Shown here: positions 40,501 through 49,604 of the stretch, piece after piece
Layout of the letters: each line of letters starts with the position of its first letter
How positions within the stretch are numbered: position 1 is the first letter of the stretch
NCBI RefSeq assembly: GCF_000003815.2
Contig: NC_049985.1
Span: 15,536,162-15,585,765 of the forward strand
DNA length: 49,604 nucleotides
Reading direction: 5' to 3'
Source of the DNA: Branchiostoma floridae
Lineage: Eukaryota; Chordata; Leptocardii; Amphioxiformes; Branchiostomatidae
Notes under the pieces: generated by a model
What the model was told of the DNA's origin: nothing
What the model saw: only the letters and a program-made list of their open reading frames with translations
Databases searched by the model: none
Translations under genes and position numbers: made by a program

Positions 40501-43500
40501 ACAGCTATCCTGTTGTCCCAGCTGTCCTATTGTCCCAGCTGTCCTACCTGTACTTCAGCCCACACTTCCTCGTCCATGGTGGTGCCAGAGTTGACATGCT
40601 GCATGGGGACCAGCAGGCAGTGGCCCTCTGTCAGGGACTTCAGGCTCGGCAGGGTCAGGTACACCTGTGCAGAAAAATGTATGGTTACCTTAATCTACGC
40701 CATTCAAATCTTCAATCAAGGACATCCTAAATAAAAGACATCCCAGAAGAAAGTTGAGGGCAAAGTCTTTGACACCTTCTGAAGTCTAAGGGTCACAAAA
40801 GCAACTGGAGGTACTGTGACGAAAATAAAAAGAGAGATATCCACAGCCACCATACATCGGAAGGTGATGGCTGTGAATGATTCACTGATTGAGTGGGAAA
40901 ATAGGAGTTATGGAGATTTTTTGGATCATTCTTTGTTTCAGCTTCAGTTTAACCACTTTCCCTTGTATCAAACTGTTATTGGCCTCTAGCTTCATTAAAA
41001 GTGAAAGAACACCTTTCCAACATACCTTAAGAGTTAATCACTGTTTACAAATTAAAGTATAATTTGATGCAGTGTTTTGTATGTACATGTATCTACAGCT
41101 AGAAAAATAGTGATCATAAAGACAAAATCAGTATTCACAAGGGAATACAAAAAGATTTACTGCCCCTTAAAGGTAAGTCTTTAGTCCCTAGTTACTGTGT
41201 TGTTTTTAAATCAATTGTACCTACTGTATTACATTTACAAAACAGCTTGTATAGAATACTGTAAATGCAGAAATGTTTGCGGTAATTTTATGTTTGAGAT
41301 TTTTGCGGTGGCCACTTCACCACAAACGAAAAACCACTGCAAACATTTTTCCATCACAGTACGTGACTACAGCCTATGGCACTACCCCAAAATTAAAATC
41401 ACCACAAACACTTCATTTTCCTACTACAGCAAAAGTAGCGAACTTAATTCATTTACAGTATGTCTTGTGATGGTATGGTGCACTATACCAGCAATTTGCC
41501 ACTATTTCACATATTGTATTGTATGATGTAGTTGCAATTCAAATTAAGTCACAAGGCCCTTGTTTTAATGTTTGTACCTTCTTCCCAATAGCGATGATGA
41601 GGTGCTTGGGGACTTCTGGGTTCTCGAAGCAGAAGCGACACTTGTCCAGTCTGGCGGCCTGGCGCCGGTGCTCCGCCATGGCGACCTGCCGCTCCCTTTC
41701 TTCCGCCTTCTTCGTTGTACCCTTATTGGCCACTGATGATTCAAACATGTCATCCAGGGTGAAGTCTGGTTTTCCTGAGAACTGGAGGAAAAGATTCTGG
41801 GGGTGAGCATTACGTTTCAAAGCAACGTATATGTGAAATGAGACTCTTGATGCACAAGTAGGCAACATTTCCCTATGCTAACATAAACAGCAGTTGCTAC
41901 TCAATTGTTAATTCCAAGTATCCATAACCTTCTATTGATAGATCTGTATACTAGTATACAGTATATTGGCCATTGCATTACACAGCAGCTTTGCAGGCAA
42001 GTGGTGCAGCAGCAGCTGGTTATACTGTGTCTTACACTGAACAAGAGCATGAAAGACCTGTTGTAAAAACCCCGTAATAGCGCATCTCGTTTCCTCATGT
42101 CCAAATCTGCTCAGCTTCATACAGCTGTCGACCGAGGAGGTCTACGACGTGCTACTGGGATTGCCAACAAACAAGGCTCCCGGTCCGGACGGAATAACAA
42201 ACCGCCTACTCAGAGAAGCAGCCCCAGCTATCAGTGCCTCACTCTGTGAGCTGTTTAACTTCTCAATCGCGACTGGACACTTCCCAACTGAGTGGAAACA
42301 GTGTAACATATCACCGGTCCACAAGAAAGGAGACCGCTCAGAACCATCCAACTACAGGCCTATTGCTCTCCTGCAAACGATCGCCAAAGTCCTTGAGAGG
42401 CTTGTTTACAATCGTCTATACACGTTCCTTACCGACAACAACCTGATGAACCCCAAGCAATCAGGCTTCAAGCAGGGGGATGGGACTGTTCTCCAACTGC
42501 TCCGTCTGACTGATGACTGGGCAAAATCTATAGACGATCCAAATATTGCCTGCACTGCTGCAGTATTTCTCGATGTAAAACGTGCCTTCGATACCGTGTG
42601 GCATGACGGCCTAATATACAAGTTAACCAGATACGGAATCCATGGCTCGCTTCTTGCCTGGTTCACGAACTACCTGTCGGGGCGCCAGCAAAGGGTGGTC
42701 ATTAACGGTACAGCTTCTACGTGGGGGTCTCCAACTGCAGGAGTGCCACAGGGGAGTATTCTTGGCCCGCTGTTGTTTGCGATCTACCTAAACGACATTA
42801 AAGACGTGCCGACGATATCCAGTTTGAACTGTTTTGCTGACGATACATCGATGTACAACTCCGGACATACAGCCGAGGAAGTTGCCAGCACAACTAATGC
42901 CGATCTTTGTCTTGTTTCCGATTGGTTTTCCGACTGGGGGCTCGAACTACACCCTGATAAGTGCAAAGTTATGTGTATAAAGGCTTACCAAAGCAAGGTC
43001 CAACTACCCCCCATCTACCTAGCCGGTCAAATCCTCGAACAGGTGACTTCCTACACTCACCTAGGCGTCACCATGCACTATACACTACGGTGGAAAGAAC
43101 ATGCTGAAACCGTTTCCAGTAAGTCAAAAAAGGTTCTCGGGCTCCTGAGCAAACTACAGCGCAAACTGTCCCGAGAAGCCTTGGAGCTTGCCTATAACAC
43201 TCTTGTACGCACGAAATTAGAGTACGCATCCATCCTCTTCAGCAACATTAGCGTCACTGCGAGCAAGACCATGGAGAGGGTACAGTACCATGCTGGACGC
43301 CTCGTCTCAGGAGCGATGGCACGTACCCCTCATGACAAACTACTAGAAGAACTAGAGTGGGACAGTCTCGCAACCAGAAGAGACTACAACAGACTACTTA
43401 CCATGCAAAAACTAGTGACAGGCTCCGTACCAGCCCATCTCCAGCCACTAGTCCCTACTACCAGAGAGAGCCGACGGCGACTACACCTTCGTCTTCGGAA

Positions 43501-46500
43501 CGACACACATCTACAAGTCCCGTACTGCCGAACCACCACGTACAAGAACAGTTTTGTCCCCTACAGCACACGACTCTGGAATAGTCTTCCCATGGAAGTA
43601 AAGGAAGCCACATCTTACAACCAGTTCAAAAAGAAGTGCAGAGATCACATGCTGTCTTCCCGTCAACACCAGAAGTTTCGTAGACTTGGAAATCGCCAGA
43701 GCAACATCCTTACTACCAGACTACGTCTTGGCTGGTGTCAGCTCAACTCTACGTTGGCCAAGTTCAACATCACAACCCGGAGCTGTGCTTGTGGTGCTAC
43801 GTCCGAGACGGTTGCATACTTTCTACTTCACTGTCCTCTGCACACGGCTGCACGGCAAACCCTAGCTTCTTCAGTGCTCCAACTTGTCGGCCAGTCTCTC
43901 TCAACCGGCGTCCTCCTTAATGGTTCTCCAGGTCAAAACTCTGCTACAAACCAAAAACTCTCAGACGCTCTGCATTCATTTTTAACATCAACAAACCGAT
44001 TTACAGCACCTTCCATCTGCTCCTCATAGCCTACGTAGCCTATGTGACCTATTATGTACATATGAGTAATTTAGATTTGTTTGTTGTATCTTTGTGGGTC
44101 AGCCGTCATCAGCTTGAATAGACTGCCTAGGCTGGCCCAGTGTAATGACTTGTTGTCATTTTCAATAAATAAATAAATCTGGGATAGAGAGACGCTTCGT
44201 TAGAGGATTACGGCCTTACCGGAACAGCACCCGGAAATGGGGTTGTGATAGGGGATGAATTTACATTTTTTTTAGATTTTAGAAAAATTACATGACTCTT
44301 TGTGGTTTGCATTACATTCCTACTTCTCATCACATGTTAAGATAAACTTGACCAATTGCCAGTGTGCGCGTGCACCAAGCATTACAAAACAATCCTATAC
44401 ACCATACCTCACCCAGCTCTTGAATGAAAATGTGGTTGAATAGACAATTTTGTACAAAATGTATATATGCTGTATATATTTCAATTCCCTTTTAATCATT
44501 TGATAATGTCTCACATTGTATCTATTGGAGCAAGCTGTTTTTACACAATGGCTAACACGCAATTCAGCCTACGGCTGCAAGATGTTTTGTTATCCACTCA
44601 CTATATTGTACTGTATTGTTAATTGTTGGTGTGAACTGTGAACAATAAACCAAGCTATATCCGATCGTATGTCTGTAACAGAAAATGTTAAACCCTGTTA
44701 CATGTATGTAGGAGCCTAACCTTGGCAGCCATCCTGGCGTACATGGCGTTCTGGTCAGCAGCAGTGGTCCTGCGCTCCTGCTGGGCCATGGACGTCAGGT
44801 CATGCTGGTCATCGTCCTCGAAGTACCGCTGACGTGTACCGGACTTGTCATGGGTCTCAATCTGTCACAACAACAAACGTGGTGTTGAGGGATGAAGAAC
44901 ATGATCTAAGCACAGTGGGTACCTAGTTGTGAGCCCTTGATTAGCGTACATTAGTTTGTACACATACACACTGTTGAGCTTTGCAGCCTTCGCTTTTGTC
45001 ATTGACATTGTCTATTGCTCACTGGAGCAAGTCAAAAAAAATATGTTACCTAATGGTGACTGGCTTGGGTCCTAATGGCAGGGCTCAAAATACCACCTGC
45101 ACATGCAGGTTAGTGCAGGTAGAATTGGAGCTGTGCAGGTATTTCTGGTGTCTACCTGTACCTATCCTGCACTGGTCCATATACTGAGTTTTATACATAA
45201 ATGTCATATGATGTAGGCATGTATGGATTGTTATAAGCTGCATTGACTGTTACCACCTATGAAGTGTAAAAGAAAAAAATAACAATGGTTCCTGAACAAT
45301 TTTAGTACGATCCATACTTCCTAAATTCCGAGTAGTACAGGTAAAATTTGTCTGGTGCAGATGATTTTCAATGTTACCTGCACCAATGCAGGTATGCAGA
45401 AAAAAAGTATTTTGAGCCCTGAATGGCCAGTAAAACAACATCCTCTAGAAACAGTTACTAGATTAGAATACTAGTACTTGGAATGCCAATTACATCAATT
45501 GCTTTGTTACATGCATGTTTTGTCATAAATTGTTATCATCTTAAGATCAGTGCTACCCCAAAAAACAGAAAAACAGGTATTAAGGCCTGATTATACACGT
45601 ACATTGTATGTACTGGTAAAACTCAAATAAAGTGAAAGTAGAAAAGAAAGTCTCACCTTCTTTGTCTTCCTCCTCCTGCCCTTGCCTGATGAGTCCTGTA
45701 CCTCTGGTAGAGGCCAGCTACGACCGGTGTTGTCTGTTCTTGTCAGGATGACCTCCTCCTCCTCCCCTCTCCTAACACTGGACCTCCCCTCTTGTCTGAC
45801 TGGGACCTGTAACAATCACAATAATGTACCATGATCAGAAACAGCAAACCAGGTATAAAAATGACAGGAGGCAAACCTTTATTCAAATGAAAGGCCATCT
45901 GTGACTACAATTAAGATTAAAGAGATTTTATATGCTTTTCCTGTACCCAAAGTAAAGCTTTTAGTTTTACCAAAAGGTCCTCTGATCTTTGCCAAGACAC
46001 CGATAGAGCCAATACCCAGCACCTTTAACCCATTGCTGACATCACATTTCCACTCAGGTCACATGACATAGGCTTCTGGACCATTCCGGTCATTTCAACA
46101 TGACAAGGATCAGAGGACTCATCAAAACCTTGTTTGTATGTTAAAGAGCTTCATTTGAGTGCAGGAATAAGGTATAAAAATTTCTTAATTATCGGTTTAT
46201 ATTCTACCGGTAAATGACATGTAACAGTGGTGTTCAAGGACTGCTAAACCGAAGACGCCTAACGGCTTAAGCCTTTATGGCCGAACGGTTTGCACGTTCG
46301 ATTTGTGATCCGGCTGCCCGGGTTTGGCGCGGGTTCGAATCCCGGGAGTCGGGGTGCTGTTTCTTTCTGTTCTTACTCGCCCCTCTGGTTGTTTCACTGG
46401 TTCCCACGCCGGCCCTGTGATTAACAGGCTAGTATGTGCCACACAGGGATGTCGATCTCGGAGATTCGAGGACGAATCTTGAAAAGAAAAGGGGGAGTAG

Positions 46501-47100
46501 TGTAACAGTGGTGTTCAAGGACTGCTAAACCGAAGACGCCTAACGGCTTAAGCCTTTATGGCCGAACGGTTTGCACGTTCGATTTGTGATCCGGCTGCCC
46601 GGGTTTGGCGCGGGTTCGAATCCCGGGAGTCGGGGTGTTGTTTCTTTCTGTTCTTACTCGCCCCTCTGGTTGTTTCAGACATTCAACTGCTACAAACTAA
46701 CAAAACATGTCATGAAGCAAATCACTGACTAAGAAGACTGCATGTATACACATATACATATGCTTTGATAAAGAAAATTCTTGTGCTGAAAAAGTTACCA
46801 CATTTGTAAGATTTGGAATCACACAGACCTTGGGTTGGGCTTCCTTTGCCTTCCTGGCCTGTTCCAGCTGCAGCTTGATCTTAGCTGCTAGTTCCTCATT
46901 CCCCATCAGTTCAGCCTTCACAAGTTTGGCCCCCAAACTGTTCATCTCCTCCTCTGACAGGACCCTCATTGGAGGGGAGGGGGACCTGTCCGTACCCGTG
47001 GGTGCTTCATCTTCAGAATCAGATGAACTGTCACTTGAACTTGACTCTGGTTTTCTGACTGTCTCAGTGTGCTGCAGTTCCTTCTTCTTCCAGGAGGGGG

Positions 47101-47132
<32 letters not shown>

Positions 47133-49604
47133 GCTCTTGGCATATTTGGTATACTTGTAGATGGTTTGTATGTAGCTGAAGTTGCCCTAGACTCTGTAGA
47201 AGTGGCACTATCCTCACCAGGTTTCTTAAAAGCTTTCTTTTTCCACGCAGGCACTCCTTCATCCCTGCCCTTTCTCTCAGGCGATGCCCTCTTAGACCAT
47301 GTGGAAAATGAGGATGTGTCCTTTTGATCTTCTGTTGGTTTCTTAAACAGTCCGGAAAACTTTGAACTGCTATAATGACTCGAGCGTTTCTCTCTGTTTG
47401 TGTCTCTATCATGCTTTCTATCATCTCTGCTATTCCTATCTTCTCTATGCCTACTTTGTTCCCCATCTTGTCTTCTGGGTTCCCTCCGCGTGTAGTTATC
47501 CCGGTCTCTGCTGTAGTTAGACTGTGTTCTTCTGTCTTCTTGTGGTGACTTTCTTCTTTCACCATCTTTCTCATTTGATCTCTCCTTCTCATGTCTTNNN
47601 NNNNNNNNNNNNNNNNNNNNNNNNNNNNNNNNNNNNNNNNNNNNNNNNNNNNNNNNNNNNNNNNNNNNNNNNNNNNNNNNNNNNNNNNNNNNNNNNNATG
47701 AATTGCATGCTCAAGTATGAGTTGGGTGATGTTTATCTTGTATTTATGAAGATGATACAGGCAATACTTTGTGAGCATTCTGTGGCATTGAATGGCTGAG
47801 TGGTAATCCTTCCTCCCAGGTGTGAAAACAGTTTGGAGACTTTGGCTTGGGAGCTAAAAGGCTTTAAAAAAAAGGCTCCGCCCTCTAAAACCATGCCCTA
47901 GAGTGGACACCCGCTGGATGACAACCCACAGCACCTATTTATGGCCTCTACAAGGCTATGGGACTAACTCTATCTTTTTAACCTTTTACAGATGATCTAC
48001 AGCACTTACCTGTGCCTGTCTCCATGATTTCCTCTGTCTCCGGATGCAGACTTTCTCCACCTGCTCTCCCTGTCTGCAGATGACCTCTGATGACCTCTGT
48101 CCCTGTCACCATCCTGTGATGACCTTTGATGACCTCTTTCCTTCTCTTCTGCATCTGCCAACATCTGCTGGAACTTCTCAACAGACTGAAAGATACAAGT
48201 TTGTTCAACATTGTAAATGCTTTGATTTAATTCCATGGTACCGGTATAGAAAAGATGGACTACTACTACTACTGCTACTACTACTACTACTACACAGTGG
48301 ACTACTACTATAGAAAAGATGGAGTGCTTGCAGGGGTTTTAGGCTTGCAGTATCACTATAGTCACATACTGCACAATGGACCGGAGGTCATTATGAAAAC
48401 ATAGACATAAATCACCATTAAAATTTGAAGAATTACAGTATGCAGACTGAGAAAGAAGAAAAGATTGTCTGTCACCAAAGTCTATTCTTATTGGTGATTG
48501 ATCTAGAATAGCATGGACCCAAGACATTATCATAATAGCTTACCCCCCATCTCTGCTCTACAATATCTTCTAATGACCTCCCTTCTTCCTCTGCCTGTTC
48601 CTTGGCTCTCTTGTACTGCCTCCTCAGCCAATCAGCACCTCCATCATACACACCAACTGGAAAGGAAACATAATCAACTTTGGCAGTAGTGAACCAGTCA
48701 TTTTTGCAGTGTTGCTGGATTTTGAAAGAAGGTTCCCGTAATGTGACCATGTGCTTGGCTCGCTTATGGCGGTAGGACATCTATTTTCACAAACATATTA
48801 AAGTTCTTTTCTGGCCCATTGGCTGTGATTAATAAAGTTAAATTGCCATTTAGCGTGGTTTTAGATGATACTCGTATACAACAAGAAATAGAAGTAAAAA
48901 AGGGTTCTCAACGTTCCACCAGACTTAAACCGAAACTTATAGCAAGTCCAATTCCGGTTCGGCGTACCGGTACGCACCACTACAAGTTTGACTGAAAAAA
49001 AAGGAATCTTTTTTGTATGATTAACTGCACCAGTTACATTACAAGTCAAAATTTACAGAAAACATACCTATGATAAAGGTCTGATCTATCTATGCTACAT
49101 CAAAATTTTCTCAGCCTTCCCTATTTTCTCCCTCCCTCCTAAAGCACCATTTCTTGGCAATGCCTCCTACCTGTACGTTTGGGCATATCCTTAACCTTGC
49201 TTGGTGCCTCCTCTGGCAGACCGGTGCCTCCATCTCTCCAGTAGGGGTTCAATTCTCTCGCATGCTGTCCAGGCTAGGGGAAAGAGAAAAAAACGAACAA
49301 CAATACTCAAACAAAATGAAAAAAAAGTCTTCTAACTTGTTCATTGCTGGTGGATAATATTAACCTTGCATATATAGAAATATGTTTGGGACCACATTGT
49401 TAGCAGTGACACCTAGCTGATGCAGTGCAAATTACATGTAGAACCAGTCAGTATTGCCCTGAGAAAGGTGACAGATAGTCACCACCATGTCCACTGTGAT
49501 TGGTTGTGAATTTTAAAAAAAAGGCTACTTAACCTCTAAACAATTCAGTATGATCCCTTAAAATTTCTTGGCTTTATAATTAAAATGGGTTTTTAAAACT
49601 ATTT
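37555..49604 (-). CDS. CWF19L2: CWF19-like protein 2 (CWF19L2) ortholog, 5' partial
   Basis: Visible exons in transcription order: 49171-49273 ([17 protein letters not shown]), 48544-48656 ([20 protein letters not shown] to EQRWG), 48010-48185 ([18 protein letters not shown]), a large Arg/Asp/Ser-rich exon ending at 46829 and entering the gap at 47597, 45657-45806, 44721-44861 ([16 protein letters not shown]), 41578-41781 ([20 protein letters not shown]), 40548-40664 ([20 protein letters not shown]), 39537-39695, 38658-38738, 38282-38383 (PHYFGR) and 37555-37704 ([16 protein letters not shown] to NIGKEV, stop). The last exons form the paired CwfJ C-terminal domains, with the CxxC and the HIT-like [10 protein letters not shown] motif. 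Family members (Cwf19, Drn1) act with the lariat debranching machinery at spliceosome disassembly in the nucleus. All joins keep frame; the donor of 39537 (AAG then GTTCAG) is weak. The N terminus lies beyond the window. Confidence 0.93.
37787..38117. mobile_element. hAT-like MITE with 5-bp target duplication (last CWF19L2 intron)
   Basis: CAGGGTTGGCCAAG at the left and CTTGTCCAACCCTG at the right are inverted with one mismatch. TGGTA flanks both ends (37782-37786 and 38118-38122). The interior has repeated ACTTGCCC motifs near both ends, as subterminal transposase sites often are. Confidence 0.85.
39355..39495. repeat. Inverted repeat partner 2 (with 37148-37270)
   Basis: Reverse complement of the repeat at 37148, starting GAGTGCGGCACAGTTGGC and followed by GTGTTGTATTCT near 39491-39504. 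It ends about 40 bp from the splice donor of the exon at 39537. Short CGTATCACACAGG inverted motifs precede it at 39270-39320. Confidence 0.75.
40136..40546. repeat. CAGCTGTCCTATTGTC minisatellite abutting a CWF19L2 splice donor
   Basis: Degenerate 15-17 bp units (AGCTGTCCTATTGTCCC and variants) fill two blocks, about 40136-40257 and 40447-40546, interrupted by a MITE at 40262-40422. The last unit on the plus strand, AGCTGTCCTAC, is the 5' splice site of the exon ending at 40548 when read on the minus strand (GTAGGACAGCT). Confidence 0.75.
40262..40422. mobile_element. ACTGTAAAT-ended MITE, copy 4, inside the minisatellite
   Basis: Begins ACTGTAAATGCAGAAATTTT and ends CCATTTACAGT; GTTACCGCAAACTC and ACCGCGGAATTAAA mark the family. 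It splits the tandem repeat into two blocks, so it inserted after the array had formed. Confidence 0.78.
41258..41459. mobile_element. ACTGTAAAT-ended MITE, copy 5
   Basis: ACTGTAAATGCAGAAATGTT at the left, CATTTACAGT at the right, with ATTTTTGCGGTGGCC and AAAATCACCACAAACAC inside. It lies about 120 bp downstream of the CWF19L2 exon at 41578 on the minus strand. Confidence 0.78.
42115..44178 (+). mobile_element. 5'-truncated non-LTR retrotransposon (LINE), antisense in a CWF19L2 intron
   Basis: Coding similarity starts abruptly near 42115, inside the region just before the reverse transcriptase core, and no endonuclease is present. The 3' end is a short UTR and an AATAAATAAATAAAT tail at 44164-44178. 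5' truncation and a simple-repeat tail are the signature of target-primed insertion. A target-site duplication was not identified. Confidence 0.9.
42149..44029 (+). CDS. Reverse transcriptase, C-terminal part of LINE ORF2 (5' truncated)
   Basis: An unbroken frame of 626 codons; the reading is open upstream of the GTG at 42149 to the truncation point ([13 protein letters not shown]), so no native start is present. The reverse transcriptase landmarks are intact: NKAPGPDG near residue 8, [17 protein letters not shown] near 56, motif A with [15 protein letters not shown] near 141, [13 protein letters not shown] near 198 and the catalytic FADD at about 229-232. After a thumb region (YTHLGVTM) the C-terminal part ends with a zinc-knuckle-like [17 protein letters not shown]. 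The layout fits the Jockey/CR1-like part of non-LTR elements, but clade assignment needs a tree. Absence of stops suggests a recent insertion. It could supply no complete element by itself because the endonuclease is missing. Confidence 0.9.
   Translation: MLLGLPTNKAPGPDGITNRLLREAAPAISASLCELFNFSIATGHFPTEWKQCNISPVHKKGDRSEPSNYRPIALLQTIAKVLERLVYNRLYTFLTDNNLMNPKQSGFKQGDGTVLQLLRLTDDWAKSIDDPNIACTAAVFLDVKRAFDTVWHDGLIYKLTRYGIHGSLLAWFTNYLSGRQQRVVINGTASTWGSPTAGVPQGSILGPLLFAIYLNDIKDVPTISSLNCFADDTSMYNSGHTAEEVASTTNADLCLVSDWFSDWGLELHPDKCKVMCIKAYQSKVQLPPIYLAGQILEQVTSYTHLGVTMHYTLRWKEHAETVSSKSKKVLGLLSKLQRKLSREALELAYNTLVRTKLEYASILFSNISVTASKTMERVQYHAGRLVSGAMARTPHDKLLEELEWDSLATRRDYNRLLTMQKLVTGSVPAHLQPLVPTTRESRRRLHLRLRNDTHLQVPYCRTTTYKNSFVPYSTRLWNSLPMEVKEATSYNQFKKKCRDHMLSSRQHQKFRRLGNRQSNILTTRLRLGWCQLNSTLAKFNITTRSCACGATSETVAYFLLHCPLHTAARQTLASSVLQLVGQSLSTGVLLNGSPGQNSATNQKLSDALHSFLTSTNRFTAPSICSS
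44179..44720. other. CWF19L2 intron remainder downstream of the LINE
   Basis: AT-rich intronic sequence, with TGTACTGTATTG and AACAATAAACC segments. No gene or defined element is visible. Confidence 0.5.
45079..45421. mobile_element. hAT-like MITE with 5-bp target duplication and subterminal ACCTGCA motifs
   Basis: Inverted termini CAGGGCTCAAAATAC at 45079-45093 and complement at 45407-45421; AATGG flanks both ends (45074-45078, 45422-45426). Copies of TGCAGGTA or TACCTGCA in both orientations crowd the two ends (for example ACCTGCACATGCAGGT near 45095). Same design as 37787-38117 but a different sequence. Confidence 0.88.
45973..46122. repeat. Weak inverted repeat in CWF19L2 intron
   Basis: AAGGTCCTCTGATCTTTG at the left and CAAGGATCAGAGGACTC at the right pair imperfectly across about 110 bp. 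It may be an old fold-back element; no target duplication is seen. Confidence 0.4.
46220..46677 (+). mobile_element. Miniature LTR element (TRIM) with tRNA-like LTR, copy 2 (complete)
   Basis: Two 177-bp LTRs, 46220-46396 and 46501-46677, differ at a single base (C/T at 46356 against 46637). Each begins TGTAACAGTGG and ends GTTTCA. A 4-bp direct repeat, GACA, flanks the whole (46216-46219, 46678-46681). The 104-bp interior starts C then TGGTTCCCACGCCGG, suited to a primer-binding site, and ends with the purine tract GAAAAGAAAAGGGGGAG and TAG. Just before it stands CGAGGACGAATCTT, resembling the segment before the purine tract in Ty3/gypsy-type elements. Inside each LTR are box A (TGGCCGAACGG, 46278-46288) and a perfect box B (GGTTCGAATCC, 46332-46342). 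Nothing is encoded. It sits in an intron of CWF19L2, on the opposite strand. Confidence 0.9.
47102..47132 (-). repeat. AGT microsatellite coding for poly-Ser in CWF19L2
   Basis: Ten consecutive trinucleotides (ACT on the plus strand, AGT on the minus strand) are read as Ser in the Arg/Ser-rich exon, between IPNMPRA and [10 protein letters not shown] pure codon repeat is expected to vary in length between individuals. Confidence 0.8.
47598..47697. other. Assembly gap, 100 N, in CWF19L2
   Basis: The large RS/RD-rich exon runs into the gap from below. The acceptor of that exon, and perhaps a further exon, are hidden here; exon 48010-48185 ends in phase 2, which the hidden exon must match. Confidence 0.9.
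48245..48324. repeat. TAC/CTA microsatellite bracketed by a direct repeat
   Basis: A CTA trinucleotide run (48259-48293 and 48301-48309) is enclosed by two copies of TATAGAAAAGATGGA (48245-48259, 48310-48324). It lies in a CWF19L2 intron. Confidence 0.7.
49274..49604 (-). other. CWF19L2 intron at the window edge
   Basis: Sequence upstream (in transcription) of the exon at 49171-49273. No further exon is recognised before the window ends; the N-terminal exons must lie beyond it. Confidence 0.55.

Noticed and set aside
46220-46677. Pair of tandem tRNA genes or simple dimeric SINE
   Set aside because: The repeat extends well beyond the tRNA-like part to TG...CA ends, with primer-site-like and purine tracts inside and a 4-bp flanking repeat; the LTR model explains more of the sequence.
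46830-47327. Ser/Leu-rich plus-strand frame
   Set aside because: It is antisense to the CWF19L2 RS/RD-rich exon and has no domain, start context or splice logic of its own.
48657-48780. ATG-started extension of the CWF19L2 exon ([11 protein letters not shown]...)
   Set aside because: A strong acceptor (TTATGTTTCCTTTCCAG) precedes 48656, and joining there to the donor at 49171 keeps phase and gives the conserved order GGTGLP then [10 protein letters not shown]. The extension is intron.

Overview
The window reads as invertebrate chordate nuclear DNA, most likely an amphioxus (Branchiostoma) draft scaffold. The genes have many small exons with GT-AG introns, miniature transposons are dense, poly(A) signals are of animal type, and six N-gaps occur, two of them flanked by near-identical duplicated sequence as in assemblies of highly heterozygous animals. 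The species call is inference; no marker gene fixes it.

Region 1 (1-25.2 kb) is a tandem array of six paralogous genes for small proteins with about four ankyrin repeats and a C-terminal MYND zinc finger. In order they are A(+), B(-), C(-), D(+), E(-), F(-). Every copy follows one five-exon plan with the same intron phases (1,1,2,2) and a MYND domain split by a phase-2 intron. Introns, 3' UTR repeats, downstream DNA and lineage-specific residues pair A with D, B with E and, more weakly, C with F. The array is therefore best read as two copies of a +,-,- block of about 13 kb. A is cut by the window edge, the second exon of B probably lies in a gap, E has lost the ancestral start codon, and F is a pseudogene. 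B, E and F share a promoter with paired CACGTG boxes exactly 20 bp apart.

Region 2 (26.6-36.1 kb, + strand) carries a CEP44 (centrosomal protein 44) gene, complete except for ambiguity at one splice donor and one optional terminal exon. Its promoter is rich in CCAAT boxes. Region 3 (37.4 kb to the window end, - strand) carries CWF19L2, a factor of the spliceosome and intron-lariat stage. It converges on CEP44, and its N-terminal exons lie outside the window. One of its introns contains a 5'-truncated non-LTR retrotransposon with an open 626-codon reverse transcriptase frame.

Mobile DNA is the most informative part of the window. There are two near-identical copies of a miniature LTR element (about 458 bp, 177-bp LTRs) whose LTR carries a tRNA-like pol III promoter. 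There are also hAT-like MITEs with clear target duplications (one enclosing a tRNA-like sequence), several fold-back MITEs, a 5S rRNA-derived SINE and a dead Tc1 element. One MITE in gene A has a paralogous empty site in gene D. No prokaryotic features, CRISPR arrays or viral genomes are visible.
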